From: an uncultured Flavobacteriales bacterium
Lineage (GTDB): Bacteria > Bacteroidota > Bacteroidia > Flavobacteriales > BACL11
Length of the DNA: 64,000 bases
Assembly: GCA_905181635.1 (NCBI GenBank)
Contig: CAJIYM010000003.1
Span: 62,001-126,000 of the forward strand
Direction: 5' to 3'
The translations under genes were made by a program, and so were the position numbers. Shown here one piece after another: positions 26,922-35,002 of this stretch. Position 1 is the first letter of the stretch. Each line of letters starts with the position of its first letter. The notes under the pieces were generated by a model that ran no database searches, was not told the origin of the DNA, and worked only from the letters and a program-made list of their open reading frames with translations.

Positions 26922-27074
26922 CTATTTTTTTGCAAAGAATTCTTTTACTTTATCCTTTGGTACAATTTCACTTTTAAAAGAGTATGATCCACTTGCTGTT
27001 TTAACCATTTTCACAGCTTTAGTAAAAGCTTTTGCTCCTTTTTTCTGTAATGATGCTACTGTCTTTTTTGCCAT
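26922..27074 (-). CDS. DUF4295 small basic protein
   Basis: 50 residues, starting MAKKTVASLQKKGAK and ending EFFAKK; rich in lysine and with no acidic core. This matches DUF4295, a short protein found almost only in Bacteroidota immediately after rpmG, where it is suspected to be a ribosome-associated protein. The start is 6 bases after the rpmG stop. Function is unproven. Confidence 0.9.
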   Translation of the reverse strand: MAKKTVASLQKKGAKAFTKAVKMVKTASGSYSFKSEIVPKDKVKEFFAKK

Positions 27075-27080
27075 TTCTTA

Positions 27081-27263
27081 TTATTTTATTTCTTTATGAA
27101 CAGTCATTTTCTTCATGATAGCGTTGAATTTTTTCAATTCCATTCTATCTGGAGTGTTCTTTTTATTCTTAGTTGTAATGTGACGAGATGTTCCTGGTAA
27201 TCCGCTTGCTTTATGTTCAGTACATTCTAAAATAACTTGAACTCTATTTCCTTTCTTTGCCAT
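27081..27263 (-). CDS. rpmG: Ribosomal protein bL33
   Basis: 60 residues starting [18 protein letters not shown], with the L33 blocks [20 protein letters not shown] (split over residues 26-45). The zinc-ribbon cysteines of the C+ form are absent apart from one, so it is a C-minus type. It is normally adjacent to rpmB in Bacteroidota, but here 2.4 kb separate the two. Confidence 0.96.
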   Translation of the reverse strand: MAKKGNRVQVILECTEHKASGLPGTSRHITTKNKKNTPDRMELKKFNAIMKKMTVHKEIK

Positions 27264-27285
27264 TTTCTTATAATTTATTGGGCTG

Positions 27286-27293
27286 CAAATTTA
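27286..27293 (-). promoter_or_regulatory. -7 promoter motif for rpmG
   Basis: TAAATTTG on the minus strand, 22 bases before the rpmG ATG, so rpmG-DUF4295 has its own promoter downstream of the inserted peptidase gene. Confidence 0.6.
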
Positions 27294-27320
27294 ATTAAAT
27301 AATCTAAACTTAAACACTAT

Positions 27321-28970
27321 TTATTGCTTTTTAATATCAATAAAGAATAAGTCATCTCTTACCTTAAAATCATGCTTATCAAAGCCTCCTAAATCTTGCT
27401 CCTTCCACTCCGTATTAGGGTATATCCAAAAATCCTTACTTCCTGTATTTATCAAAATAGGCATGTCAAATTCAGGGATTGCTTCCCATCTATATACTAA
27501 GGTGTAATTTCTACCTTCTTTCTGCAAATTATATTGAAACTCGGGAATATCCTTATTCTTCAAATATTGATTAAAGAAATCAGTGAAATCTTTTCCTGAT
27601 TTTTTATTGATATAGTTAATGATTTCTTGCCCATCAACTGTTTCATGTTTAAAATCATTAGCAATTCCTTTTATCATTTCAAACCACAGCTTATCATCCT
27701 CAATCAAACTTCTAAGCGTATGCAACATTAACGACCCTTTATTATACATGTCAGAACTTCCTTCTGCATTCACATGATAAGGACCGATAACAGACTTGTC
27801 ATTTCTGACACTTCCTTTTTGATTATTTACATAGCTTAACATTGCATCATATCCATACATACATTCAACATATAACACCTCAGAATAAGTGCAAAAACCT
27901 TCATGCACCCACATATCAGCAATATCATTAGTAGTGATAGAATTACCCCACCATTCATGTCCACTTTCATGCACAATTATAAAATCAAAATTTAGTCCAT
28001 CAATAAAGCGAGTATTTCCATGATAACCTGGTAGATAATCATTTCCATAAGCGATAGCTGACTGATGCTCCATTCCTAAGTAAGGTGTTTCAACTAAAGC
28101 ATAACCATCATTCCAAAAAGGATATGCCCCAAAATATTTTTCGAAACATTCCATCATAGGCTTTACCTGTTTAAAATGTTCTTTTGCTTTCTCTAAATTA
28201 TCATGTAAGACATAATAATCCATACGCAAAGTATCTTTTTCCGAAATAAACGCTTCAGAAAAATGCTCATAATCTCCAATATTTAGCGTTACATTATAAT
28301 TATTAATAGGATAGGAAACAAACCATTCACTAACATTTACCATAGAATTAAAATACTGATTCCATTCTGTAGTATCTTTTCTTAAATCACCATTTGAAAT
28401 TATTTTTGAAGGATACCGAGCCGTACAGGTAATACGCATACTATCTGGCTCATCAGATTGATGGTCCTTACATGGCCACCAAACACTAGCCCCTAATCCT
28501 TGACAAGAAACTCCAATCCAAGGATTTCCATTATCATCTTTTTTCCATGAAAAACCCCCGTCCCATGGTGCATTTACTGCTTCCTTAGGATAGCCACTAT
28601 ACCAAATCTTTACATTTGCATGTTCTGACTTTTTAAGCACTCTTGGAAAATCAATATAAATTGCATCAAACTCACGACTATACTCAAGTTGGACTCCTTC
28701 AAATTGAATAAGCAAAACTTCCATATTAAATGCCAAGTCAATTTGCATCTTATCAAAATCAGAAACAACTGTAAAATGAATAATATTGTAAGATTTTTCT
28801 AAAGATTTTTCCTGATGATCAATCATTACAAATAAGTCATAAAAAGTTACATCATAGCATGTTCTCATTAAAGAAAGACCTCCTCTTAGACTATCTTTAC
28901 GACTAAATGGCTGAGAAACTACTAATAACACACAGCAAAATGCAGCAACAAAGAGTATTAACTTTCTCAT
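27321..28970 (-). CDS. M1-family zinc metallopeptidase, secreted
   Basis: 549 residues with an N-terminal signal peptide (hydrophobic stretch at residues 3-19). The zinc site is HESGHEWWG, with the third ligand glutamate in WVHEGF, and a GMEH block in place of GAMEN binds the substrate N-terminus. It is shorter than full M1 aminopeptidases and lacks the large C-terminal helical domain, as is common for Bacteroidota periplasmic M1 proteins. It likely trims peptides in the periplasm. It follows the lipoprotein gene by 21 bases, and both are inserted between rpmB and rpmG. Confidence 0.92.
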   Translation of the reverse strand: MRKLILFVAAFCCVLLVVSQPFSRKDSLRGGLSLMRTCYDVTFYDLFVMIDHQEKSLEKSYNIIHFTVVSDFDKMQIDLAFNMEVLLIQFEGVQLEYSREFDAIYIDFPRVLKKSEHANVKIWYSGYPKEAVNAPWDGGFSWKKDDNGNPWIGVSCQGLGASVWWPCKDHQSDEPDSMRITCTARYPSKIISNGDLRKDTTEWNQYFNSMVNVSEWFVSYPINNYNVTLNIGDYEHFSEAFISEKDTLRMDYYVLHDNLEKAKEHFKQVKPMMECFEKYFGAYPFWNDGYALVETPYLGMEHQSAIAYGNDYLPGYHGNTRFIDGLNFDFIIVHESGHEWWGNSITTNDIADMWVHEGFCTYSEVLYVECMYGYDAMLSYVNNQKGSVRNDKSVIGPYHVNAEGSSDMYNKGSLMLHTLRSLIEDDKLWFEMIKGIANDFKHETVDGQEIINYINKKSGKDFTDFFNQYLKNKDIPEFQYNLQKEGRNYTLVYRWEAIPEFDMPILINTGSKDFWIYPNTEWKEQDLGGFDKHDFKVRDDLFFIDIKKQ

Positions 28971-28991
28971 TAGAAATATTTAATTTCAATA

Positions 28992-29630
28992 TTATTTAGA
29001 AAGGGTAATATAACATGCAGAACTAAATGCAGTCGGTAAACCTGGAATAAGATCAATCTCACCTGAAAATGTTAAATTCATATATCCAGAATTTTCTGTT
29101 TCAATTTTTCCTGATCCATAAATTTGAACTGGAATTGGAAATCCAAAACCAGCATCTATTGAAGCAGTTTGTTCTGAAATTAATATGCTACCAAAATAAT
29201 CAATAGTTGCAGAAACTTGTGCATCACCTATATATATAAATAATGTTTCTTCTACAGTTCCTTGAACATCAATAGATTCAGGCAATTGATCGTCAAGTAA
29301 AATAACTTGACCTAAAACATCTATCTCTTCACAATCAGGATTTATATTCCAAACTCCTAAAGCTATATCGAAAGCGTATAAACAAGTACTATCATCAGAA
29401 TTCGCAATTGACGAATAATTAATTGCTAAAACATCCATACATCCTAATGTCGCTGGAATACATGAACCATCATTAGTATTAGCTAATGGATTGAAGTTTA
29501 TAGCAGTTAAATCTGTACACCCCATTAGAATTTGTGTAGCCAACGGAGATTCATCCTCTTTTTTACATGAAGAAATCACCATAATGACAGCCAATAATAA
29601 AATGGTAGATATTTTAAATATATTTTTCAT
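28992..29630 (-). CDS. Lipoprotein with two GCxDxxAxN cysteine repeats
   Basis: 212 residues. The signal peptide ends ISSC, giving a lipidated cysteine at residue 22. Two repeats follow: GCTDLTAINFNPLANTNDGSC and a second with GCMDVLAINYSSIANSDDSTC (the first is residues 38-58). Such calcium-like aspartate/cysteine repeats are frequent in secreted proteins of marine Bacteroidota. The C-terminal ~120 residues are beta-rich with no recognised family. Its promoter motif sits in the loop of the rpmB terminator. Function unknown. Confidence 0.82.
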   Translation of the reverse strand: MKNIFKISTILLLAVIMVISSCKKEDESPLATQILMGCTDLTAINFNPLANTNDGSCIPATLGCMDVLAINYSSIANSDDSTCLYAFDIALGVWNINPDCEEIDVLGQVILLDDQLPESIDVQGTVEETLFIYIGDAQVSATIDYFGSILISEQTASIDAGFGFPIPVQIYGSGKIETENSGYMNLTFSGEIDLIPGLPTAFSSACYITLSK

Positions 29631-29654
29631 TTTGATTATAATTAGTTATTAAAC

Positions 29655-29687
29655 AAAAAAGTTGCCATCAAAGATAGCAACTTTTTT
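29655..29687 (-). terminator. Terminator of rpmB with a promoter motif in its loop
   Basis: A perfect 11-bp stem, AAAAAAGTTGC (29655-29665) with GCAACTTTTTT (29677-29687), encloses an 11-base loop. A T-run follows on the minus strand. The loop contains TATCTTTG reading towards the lipoprotein gene. Confidence 0.88.
29669..29676 (-). promoter_or_regulatory. -7 promoter motif inside the rpmB terminator loop
   Basis: TATCTTTG on the minus strand lies wholly within the loop and 38 bases before the lipoprotein ATG at 29630. Confidence 0.55.
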
Positions 29688-29708
29688 ATTTAAAAATATA
29701 TTTTGTGA

Positions 29709-29948
29709 TTAAACAAGCACATTGCCGTTTGCTTTAGCCTCAGCTAAAACTGCAGCAATTCCTTTTTTATCAATTGTTCTTAACGCATTTGCTGAAACTT
29801 TTAAAATAACTGTTTCACCAGTTTCAGGAATAAAAAACTTTTTTGTTTGTAAATTCGGGTAGAATTTTCTTTTTGTTCTATTCTTAGCGTGAGAAACATT
29901 ATTCCCAACCATTACTTTCTTTCCTGTTATTTGGCAAATTCTTGACAT
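29709..29948 (-). CDS. rpmB: Ribosomal protein bL28
   Basis: 79 residues beginning MSRICQITGKKVMVGNNVSH, with the family blocks NRTKRKFYPNLQ and FIPETGETVILKVSANALRTID. It is a large-subunit protein. It is transcribed alone: a -7 motif lies 20 bases upstream and a strong terminator follows. Confidence 0.97.
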   Translation of the reverse strand: MSRICQITGKKVMVGNNVSHAKNRTKRKFYPNLQTKKFFIPETGETVILKVSANALRTIDKKGIAAVLAEAKANGNVLV

Positions 29949-29968
29949 ATCTTCTTAATTTAGGGCTG

Positions 29969-29976
29969 CAAATATA
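29969..29976 (-). promoter_or_regulatory. -7 promoter motif for rpmB
   Basis: TATATTTG on the minus strand, 20 bases before the rpmB ATG. Confidence 0.6.
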
Positions 29977-30001
29977 CAATCTAATCTAAATAAATTAAAA
30001 T

Positions 30002-30478
30002 TTAATACTGTTTTTTTATCTCAGTCAAAAGCAAGCTCAAAGCACTTTCAGATGCTTGATTAACAATAGATTGCCTATTTCCCAAAAAAATAAAGCAACT
30101 GACAGCTACATCAACTTCACTTGCAATAGCAATAAAAACAGTTCCAATTGGATTTTTATTTGTCCCACCATTAGGGCCAGCATATCCACTTGTCGCTATA
30201 GAAAAGTCTGTATTAAATTTTTCCAAAATACTTTTAGCCATCTGTATAACAACATCGGAACTTACCTCAGTTTTTTCATCAATAATTGATTGACTAACTG
30301 CTAGAAATTTTGTTTTAATTTCATTCTGATAGGCCACAATACCTCCTTTAAAATAAGAAGAACTTCCTGAAAGAGTAGTTAATTTTGAAGCAATTATTCC
30401 TGAAGTACAACTCTCAGCAACTGCAACACTTACTCCTTTTGCAATACATAATTTGTGTAAATTGTATAGAGATGACAT
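30002..30478 (-). CDS. pncC: CinA C-terminal family protein (nicotinamide-nucleotide amidase)
   Basis: 158 residues consisting only of the CinA C-terminal domain. Seen: VAVAESCTSGIIASKLT with the catalytic serine region, YFKGGIVAYQNEIK, and SGYAGPNGG. PncC-type enzymes deamidate nicotinamide mononucleotide to nicotinate mononucleotide in NAD recycling. The N-terminal molybdopterin-like domain of full CinA is absent. It starts 2 bases after the universal stress gene. Confidence 0.9.
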   Translation of the reverse strand: MSSLYNLHKLCIAKGVSVAVAESCTSGIIASKLTTLSGSSSYFKGGIVAYQNEIKTKFLAVSQSIIDEKTEVSSDVVIQMAKSILEKFNTDFSIATSGYAGPNGGTNKNPIGTVFIAIASEVDVAVSCFIFLGNRQSIVNQASESALSLLLTEIKKQY

Positions 30479-30480
30479 TT

Positions 30481-31362
30481 TTAGAATGCAATTGTTGGTC
30501 CTGTTAAATGCTTTTGTTCCTTAGGGCGAATACTCATCACAGGAATTTCAGAATTATTAATAATATACCTAGCTGTCACACTTATGTTATTAGACAATGT
30601 TAATTCTTCCTTTTTAGTCATTATCATAATTAAATCCGCATCAAAACTCTTTTCATATTTAAAAACAAAATCACCTAAAGTTTGTTTTTTTTCTCCTTCA
30701 ACCAAATCAGCAGTACATTTCACTCCAGCATCAGTAATAAATTTTTTTACTTGATTAATATTTTTAACTAGCTTATTTCTTACCTCTTGATTATTTCTAA
30801 GCACTACCGAAACTAATCGAATAGTTGCATTCCAATATCTAGCATATTCTAAAGCATAAGTAACCTTTTCTTTTGTTTGTTTTTCCAAATCAAGCGGAAG
30901 AATAATATTCTTACAACCGTCGCTATGATTCTTACCCTTAATAGTAATAACAGGACAATGTGCTAAACTTACTACACGCTCAGCATTAGAACCCATTATT
31001 TTTTTTAGAGAACCATCTGAACCATCAGTTCCCATTACAATTAAGTCGGCAGAAATCATTTCTGCAACTTTATTAATTTGGCTATATATTTTTCCTTTGG
31101 CTACCAAAGACTCAACGTGAACACCATACTTATCACCATACTCCTCACCAATTTGATGAAGCTTCTGATTTACCTTTAACTGTAATTCATGACTTTTATC
31201 ATCTAAAAACAAAGACTGCATCATGCTTTGCTCTTCTACTACTGATAGTAATACTACTTTAGATTTTTTAATTTTCGCTAAATTAAAAGCTTGAACTAGA
31301 GCAATCATTGATTGTTCTGAGAAACCGATAGGAACTAATATTTTACTTGATGATATTGACAT
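30481..31362 (-). CDS. Universal stress protein with two UspA modules
   Basis: 293 residues in two ~140-residue modules. The first has ILVPIGFSEQSMIAL and the ATP-loop block MGTDGSDGSLKKIMGSNAERV followed by CPVITI (the block is residues 112-133). The second keeps the fold but has lost the glycine-rich nucleotide loop. Tandem Usp proteins are common stress-related proteins in Bacteroidota; no partner is visible. It precedes the pncC-like gene with 2 bases between. Confidence 0.9.
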   Translation of the reverse strand: MSISSSKILVPIGFSEQSMIALVQAFNLAKIKKSKVVLLSVVEEQSMMQSLFLDDKSHELQLKVNQKLHQIGEEYGDKYGVHVESLVAKGKIYSQINKVAEMISADLIVMGTDGSDGSLKKIMGSNAERVVSLAHCPVITIKGKNHSDGCKNIILPLDLEKQTKEKVTYALEYARYWNATIRLVSVVLRNNQEVRNKLVKNINQVKKFITDAGVKCTADLVEGEKKQTLGDFVFKYEKSFDADLIMIMTKKEELTLSNNISVTARYIINNSEIPVMSIRPKEQKHLTGPTIAF

Positions 31363-31370
31363 ATTATATA

Positions 31371-31378
31371 TATATTTG
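31371..31378 (+). promoter_or_regulatory. -7 promoter motif for the nucleoside phosphorylase
   Basis: TATATTTG on the plus strand, 23 bases before the ATG at 31402, interleaved with the divergent motif for the universal stress gene. Confidence 0.5.
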
Positions 31379-31384
31379 ATAATA

Positions 31385-31392
31385 CAAAATTA
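31385..31392 (-). promoter_or_regulatory. -7 promoter motif for the universal stress gene
   Basis: TAATTTTG on the minus strand, 22 bases before the ATG at 31362. The two opposing motifs are six bases apart, so they are likely to compete. Confidence 0.5.
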
Positions 31393-31401
31393 CATATTTA
31401 T

Positions 31402-32265
31402 ATGAATATAATAGCAGAGACAGAATTAATACTTACTCCAGAAAATAAAATTTATCACCTCAATTTAAATAAAGATGAAATTGCTGACACCATAATACTT
31501 GTTGGAGATCCTGAAAGAGTAACTATAATTTCAAATAAATTTGACAGTATTGAACATAAAACACAGAACAGAGAGTTTATTACACATACAGGAACTTTAA
31601 ATGGAAAAAGAATTAGCGCAATATCAACTGGAATTGGTACTGATAATATTGATATTGTTGTTAATGAACTTGATGCGTTAGTGAATATTGATTTCAAAAC
31701 ACGAACAATAAATAAAAAAAAGAAAATCTTAAACCTTATTCGTCTAGGAACTTCAGGAGCCTTACAGAAAGATATTGAAGTTGACTCTTTTCTAGTTTCA
31801 TTTTTTGGATTAGGATTTGACAACATTGCACATTTCTATCAAACAGAAGAAATAATTGAACATGAAATGAGTAATAAATACAAGCAACATGCTAGTTGGC
31901 CAGAAAATTTATCGCATCCATATGCTGTAAAAGCATCAGACAATTTACTTTCACTTTTTCCTGATATAAAAACAGGAATAACAGCAACTGCACCAGGTTT
32001 TTATGGGCCTCAAGGAAGAACATTAAGACTTAACCCACTTATTACCAACTTACATGAAAAAATGGAAAGCTTTAATTTCAAGGAGAATAGAATTACAAAT
32101 TTTGAAATGGAAACTTCTGCTCTATATTATTTAGGACAATCACTTGGACATAATACTTTAACAATGTGTGCTATTATAGCAAACCGATTTACAAAAGAGT
32201 ATAGTAAAAACTATAAAAAAACGGTAGAAGAAATGATAATTCTAGTACTTAAAAGAATCTGCTAA
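31402..32265 (+). CDS. Nucleoside phosphorylase (uridine/purine phosphorylase family)
   Basis: 287 residues, PNP/UDP family. Visible: the phosphate-binding VGDPERVTIIS, the block ISTGIGTDNIDIVVNEL, RLGTSGALQ, and NFEMETSALYYLGQ carrying the ribose-contacting Met-Glu. It cleaves nucleosides with phosphate for salvage. Uridine versus inosine specificity cannot be fixed by eye. Its stop codon is interlocked with the stop of the convergent aquaporin gene (CTAA shared), so no terminator separates them. Confidence 0.9.
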   Translation: MNIIAETELILTPENKIYHLNLNKDEIADTIILVGDPERVTIISNKFDSIEHKTQNREFITHTGTLNGKRISAISTGIGTDNIDIVVNELDALVNIDFKTRTINKKKKILNLIRLGTSGALQKDIEVDSFLVSFFGLGFDNIAHFYQTEEIIEHEMSNKYKQHASWPENLSHPYAVKASDNLLSLFPDIKTGITATAPGFYGPQGRTLRLNPLITNLHEKMESFNFKENRITNFEMETSALYYLGQSLGHNTLTMCAIIANRFTKEYSKNYKKTVEEMIILVLKRIC

Positions 32266-32924
32266 CAGTTATCGCAACATTTATTAGATTGCACTAATTT
32301 ACATGAGTAAACAGCAAAAATAGATCCAAGAATTGCTGCTACAATATACAGCCATAAATAAGTCAAGTCTCCTGAAAAAATTGCAGGAGCTATAGATCGG
32401 GCCGGATTCATAGAAGCACCACTGATAGGTCCTGCAAAAGTAGCCTCAAAAGCAACTACTCCCCCAACAGCTAAAGCAGCAGTAATTCCCTTTTCCTTTG
32501 ACCCAGTTGAAACATTCAGAATCACAAACATTAAAATAAAGGTTAAAATAAACTCCAATATAAAGGACTGTACCCAAGCTTCCTTTAAAGGTAAGGTTTC
32601 TCCCATGGTATTTGATTCAGGGAAAATAAAAAATAAGCTTGCTGATGCCAAAATTGCACCTACCAACTGAAAAGAAATGTAAGGTAAAATCTGATTTTTG
32701 GGGAGTCGTTTTGCTACTGCAAAGGCAATAGTTACTGCTGGATTAATATGTGCTCCCGATATATCACCAATTGCATATATCATAGCCATTACAACTAATC
32801 CAAATGAGAGCCCAATTCCTAAATGACTTATTTCACCACCAGTAATTTCATTAATCATAATCGCGCCTGTACCTACAAACACCAAAATGTAGGTGCCAAA
32901 TAATTCTGCCCAATACTTTTTCAT
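32262..32924 (-). CDS. MIP-family channel, NIP/AqpZ-like aquaporin
   Basis: 220 residues, six membrane segments with two NPA boxes: GAHINPAVTIAFA and GASMNPARSIAPA. The stretch before the second box (AGPISGASMNPARS) resembles plant-type NIPs and their bacterial relatives more than E. coli AqpZ; the AqpZ selectivity-filter histidine of helix 5 aligns with alanine, implying a wider pore for small uncharged solutes. The C-terminus ends with a cysteine cluster, KCCDNC, unusual for water channels. It overlaps the upstream thioesterase as ATGA. Confidence 0.88.
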   Translation of the reverse strand: MKKYWAELFGTYILVFVGTGAIMINEITGGEISHLGIGLSFGLVVMAMIYAIGDISGAHINPAVTIAFAVAKRLPKNQILPYISFQLVGAILASASLFFIFPESNTMGETLPLKEAWVQSFILEFILTFILMFVILNVSTGSKEKGITAALAVGGVVAFEATFAGPISGASMNPARSIAPAIFSGDLTYLWLYIVAAILGSIFAVYSCKLVQSNKCCDNC

Positions 32925-33328
32925 AATAATTTTTCTTTTAATTTATTCATAATTACTTTAGGAGCAGAACAAGGGTTACCTGTTTTTTTATTTATAAAAA
33001 CCAAAATGACTTGACCAACATTCAAAAGCTCTCTCTTTTCATTTAAAGTTTCATAATGAAAAGTAATTTTTGCAGATGGTAATTCTTTAATAGTAGTTTT
33101 TATAGTAAGCTCATCATCATAAAAAGCAGGTTTTTTATAATTAATATTCATATTTACGACAGGAAGCGCAAAGCCCATTGCTTCAATTTCTTTATATGAA
33201 AGCCCCAAAGAACGCAGAAGCTCTACTCTTCCTACTTCATAATACTGAGCATATACGCCATAGTATACAAAACTCATTTGATCTGTTTCGCCATACCTCA
33301 CTCTAATTTTTGTTTCAAAAGAATACAT
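32921..33328 (-). CDS. Acyl-CoA thioesterase, hotdog fold (YbgC/FadM type)
   Basis: 135 residues from the ATG at 33328 (MYSFETKIRVRYGETDQ); an ATG at 33343 would add five residues and overlap the likely promoter region. The RVRYGETDQMSFVYYGVYAQYYEVGRVE region (residues 9-36) has the catalytic aspartate and the helix of 4-hydroxybenzoyl-CoA thioesterase-like proteins. It hydrolyses acyl-CoA or acyl-ACP thioesters; the substrate is unknown. It is translationally coupled to the aquaporin gene, with no evident functional link. Confidence 0.9.
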   Translation of the reverse strand: MYSFETKIRVRYGETDQMSFVYYGVYAQYYEVGRVELLRSLGLSYKEIEAMGFALPVVNMNINYKKPAFYDDELTIKTTIKELPSAKITFHYETLNEKRELLNVGQVILVFINKKTGNPCSAPKVIMNKLKEKLL

Positions 33329-33375
33329 GCTGCAATAATACACACAATATTTTTATTTCTTAATATTGTAGCCTT

Positions 33376-34086
33376 ATGAAATTAAAAAAACACACTATAT
33401 ATTTAGGAATGCTTTTAATTTTTTCGTGCACCTCAACCTACAATTTACAATCGTTTGATAGCAATACAATTGAGATAAAGGCAAGTGCGGATACGATTGC
33501 ATTAGCTATTATAGCTCCTTATCAAAAAGGAATAGAAACAGAAATGAATGAGGTAATTAGCTATTCAAAAAATAGCTTAACAAAAAAAGGTGCCGAGTCC
33601 TTATTAGGAAATTTTGTTACCGACCTATGCCTTAACTATTCTGATGCACACATGTGTGTAATGAATAATGGAGGACTAAGAAGCATAATAGATAAAGGCC
33701 CTATTACTAGAGGTGAAATATACGAACTAATGCCTTTTGAGAATGAATTAGTAGTACTAGAATTAAACAAAGAAGATTACTTAGGCCTCTTAAATTATAT
33801 CTGCAAAAGAAGTGGTGAACCTTTTTCAGGTATCAAAATAACTATGAATAAAGAAGGACGTGTAATAACTAATTCCTGGCCAGTAAACTTTGAAGAGAAT
33901 GAGAAAGTCAAAGTTCTTACCTCAGATTATCTAGCAAATGGAGGGGATAAGATGAGTTTTTTTCAAAATAAAGAACAATATAAATTGGGTCTAAAACTGA
34001 GAGATGCAATTATTGATCACTGCGAAAAAAATGATACAATCACAGCAAATCTTGACGGAAGGATAAAAGTAATTGACAATGAATAA
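33376..34086 (+). CDS. 5'-nucleotidase C-terminal domain lipoprotein
   Basis: 236 residues. A lipoprotein signal ends IFSC (Cys18). The body is a 5'-nucleotidase C-terminal domain with MNNGGLRSIIDKGPITRGEIY, LMPFENELVVLEL and DYLANGGDKMSFF, the parts that bind the nucleotide base. The metallophosphatase half is a separate downstream gene, so enzyme activity would need both. This split, with the C-terminal domain encoded first, is a Bacteroidota arrangement rather than a broken gene. Confidence 0.9.
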   Translation: MKLKKHTIYLGMLLIFSCTSTYNLQSFDSNTIEIKASADTIALAIIAPYQKGIETEMNEVISYSKNSLTKKGAESLLGNFVTDLCLNYSDAHMCVMNNGGLRSIIDKGPITRGEIYELMPFENELVVLELNKEDYLGLLNYICKRSGEPFSGIKITMNKEGRVITNSWPVNFEENEKVKVLTSDYLANGGDKMSFFQNKEQYKLGLKLRDAIIDHCEKNDTITANLDGRIKVIDNE

Positions 34087-35002
34087 TAGAAGAAACTTTA
34101 TAAAAAAAAGCGGATTAGGAGCTATTGGACTCTCGTTAATCCCACAACTTTCCTTTGGTAAAAATAATGACACAAAACTCACTATCTTACACACGAATGA
34201 CATGCATAGCCATATACACCCATTTACAAGCGGAAGAAATAAAGGCTTAGGAGGAATGGCACAAAGAGCAGCACTAATTAAACAAATAAGAAAACAAGAA
34301 GAACATGTTCTGCTATTAGATGCAGGAGATGTTTTTCAAGGAACACCTTACTTTAATGTTTATGGAGGGGAGCTAGAGTTCAAACTTATGAGTGAAATGA
34401 AATATGATGCTGTAACTTTAGGTAATCATGATTTTGATAATGGCTTAGAAGGGCTAAAAGAACAACTTCCTCACGCTAACTTTCCTTTTTTAATTGCAAA
34501 CTATGATTTTTCAGATACCATATTAAAAAATACTTTTAAGCCCTATAAAGTATTTCGAAAAGGAAATTTAAAAATAGGAGTTTTCGGAATTGGTATAGAA
34601 TTAGAAGGTCTTGTGCCAAAAAAGTTGTATCAAAATACTGTATATCAAAATCCTATATCAACAGCTAATCGTTATGCAAATATTTTAAAACAAAAAGAAA
34701 AATGCGATTTAGTTATTTGCCTTTCTCATTTAGGCTTCAAATATAAAGAAGAAAAAATATCAGATTTGACCTTTGCAAGTCAAACGCGTGATATTGATTT
34801 AATTATAGGAGGACATACACATACCTTCTTAAAAAAGCCTGTCAAGCAGCTTAACATAGATAAAAAAGAAGTGCTAATAAACCAAGTTGGATGGGCAGGA
34901 ATTAACATTGGCAAGGTTGATTATCATTTTAGTCAAAATGATAGTTTAAAAAAAGTTTATGGAAGATCAATATTTATTAAAAATGACTATGAAAACGCAT
35001 AA
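34079..35002 (+). CDS. Tat-exported metallophosphatase (5'-nucleotidase N-terminal domain)
   Basis: 307 residues from the ATG at 34079, which overlaps the end of the preceding gene by eight bases; a TTG at 34073 is the alternative. The N-terminus MNNRRNFIKKSGLGAIGLSL is a twin-arginine signal. The five metallophosphatase motifs are present: ILHTNDMHSH, LLDAGDVFQGT, GNHDFDNG, and GGHTHTFL among them. It would supply the dimetal catalytic site acting with the upstream base-binding lipoprotein in periplasmic nucleotide or UDP-sugar hydrolysis. Confidence 0.9.
   Translation: MNNRRNFIKKSGLGAIGLSLIPQLSFGKNNDTKLTILHTNDMHSHIHPFTSGRNKGLGGMAQRAALIKQIRKQEEHVLLLDAGDVFQGTPYFNVYGGELEFKLMSEMKYDAVTLGNHDFDNGLEGLKEQLPHANFPFLIANYDFSDTILKNTFKPYKVFRKGNLKIGVFGIGIELEGLVPKKLYQNTVYQNPISTANRYANILKQKEKCDLVICLSHLGFKYKEEKISDLTFASQTRDIDLIIGGHTHTFLKKPVKQLNIDKKEVLINQVGWAGINIGKVDYHFSQNDSLKKVYGRSIFIKNDYENA

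Noticed and set aside
33376-35002. 5'-nucleotidase halves as pseudogene fragments of one gene
   Set aside because: The domain order is reversed relative to the single-chain enzyme and each half has its own complete signal peptide, so two functional genes are more likely.
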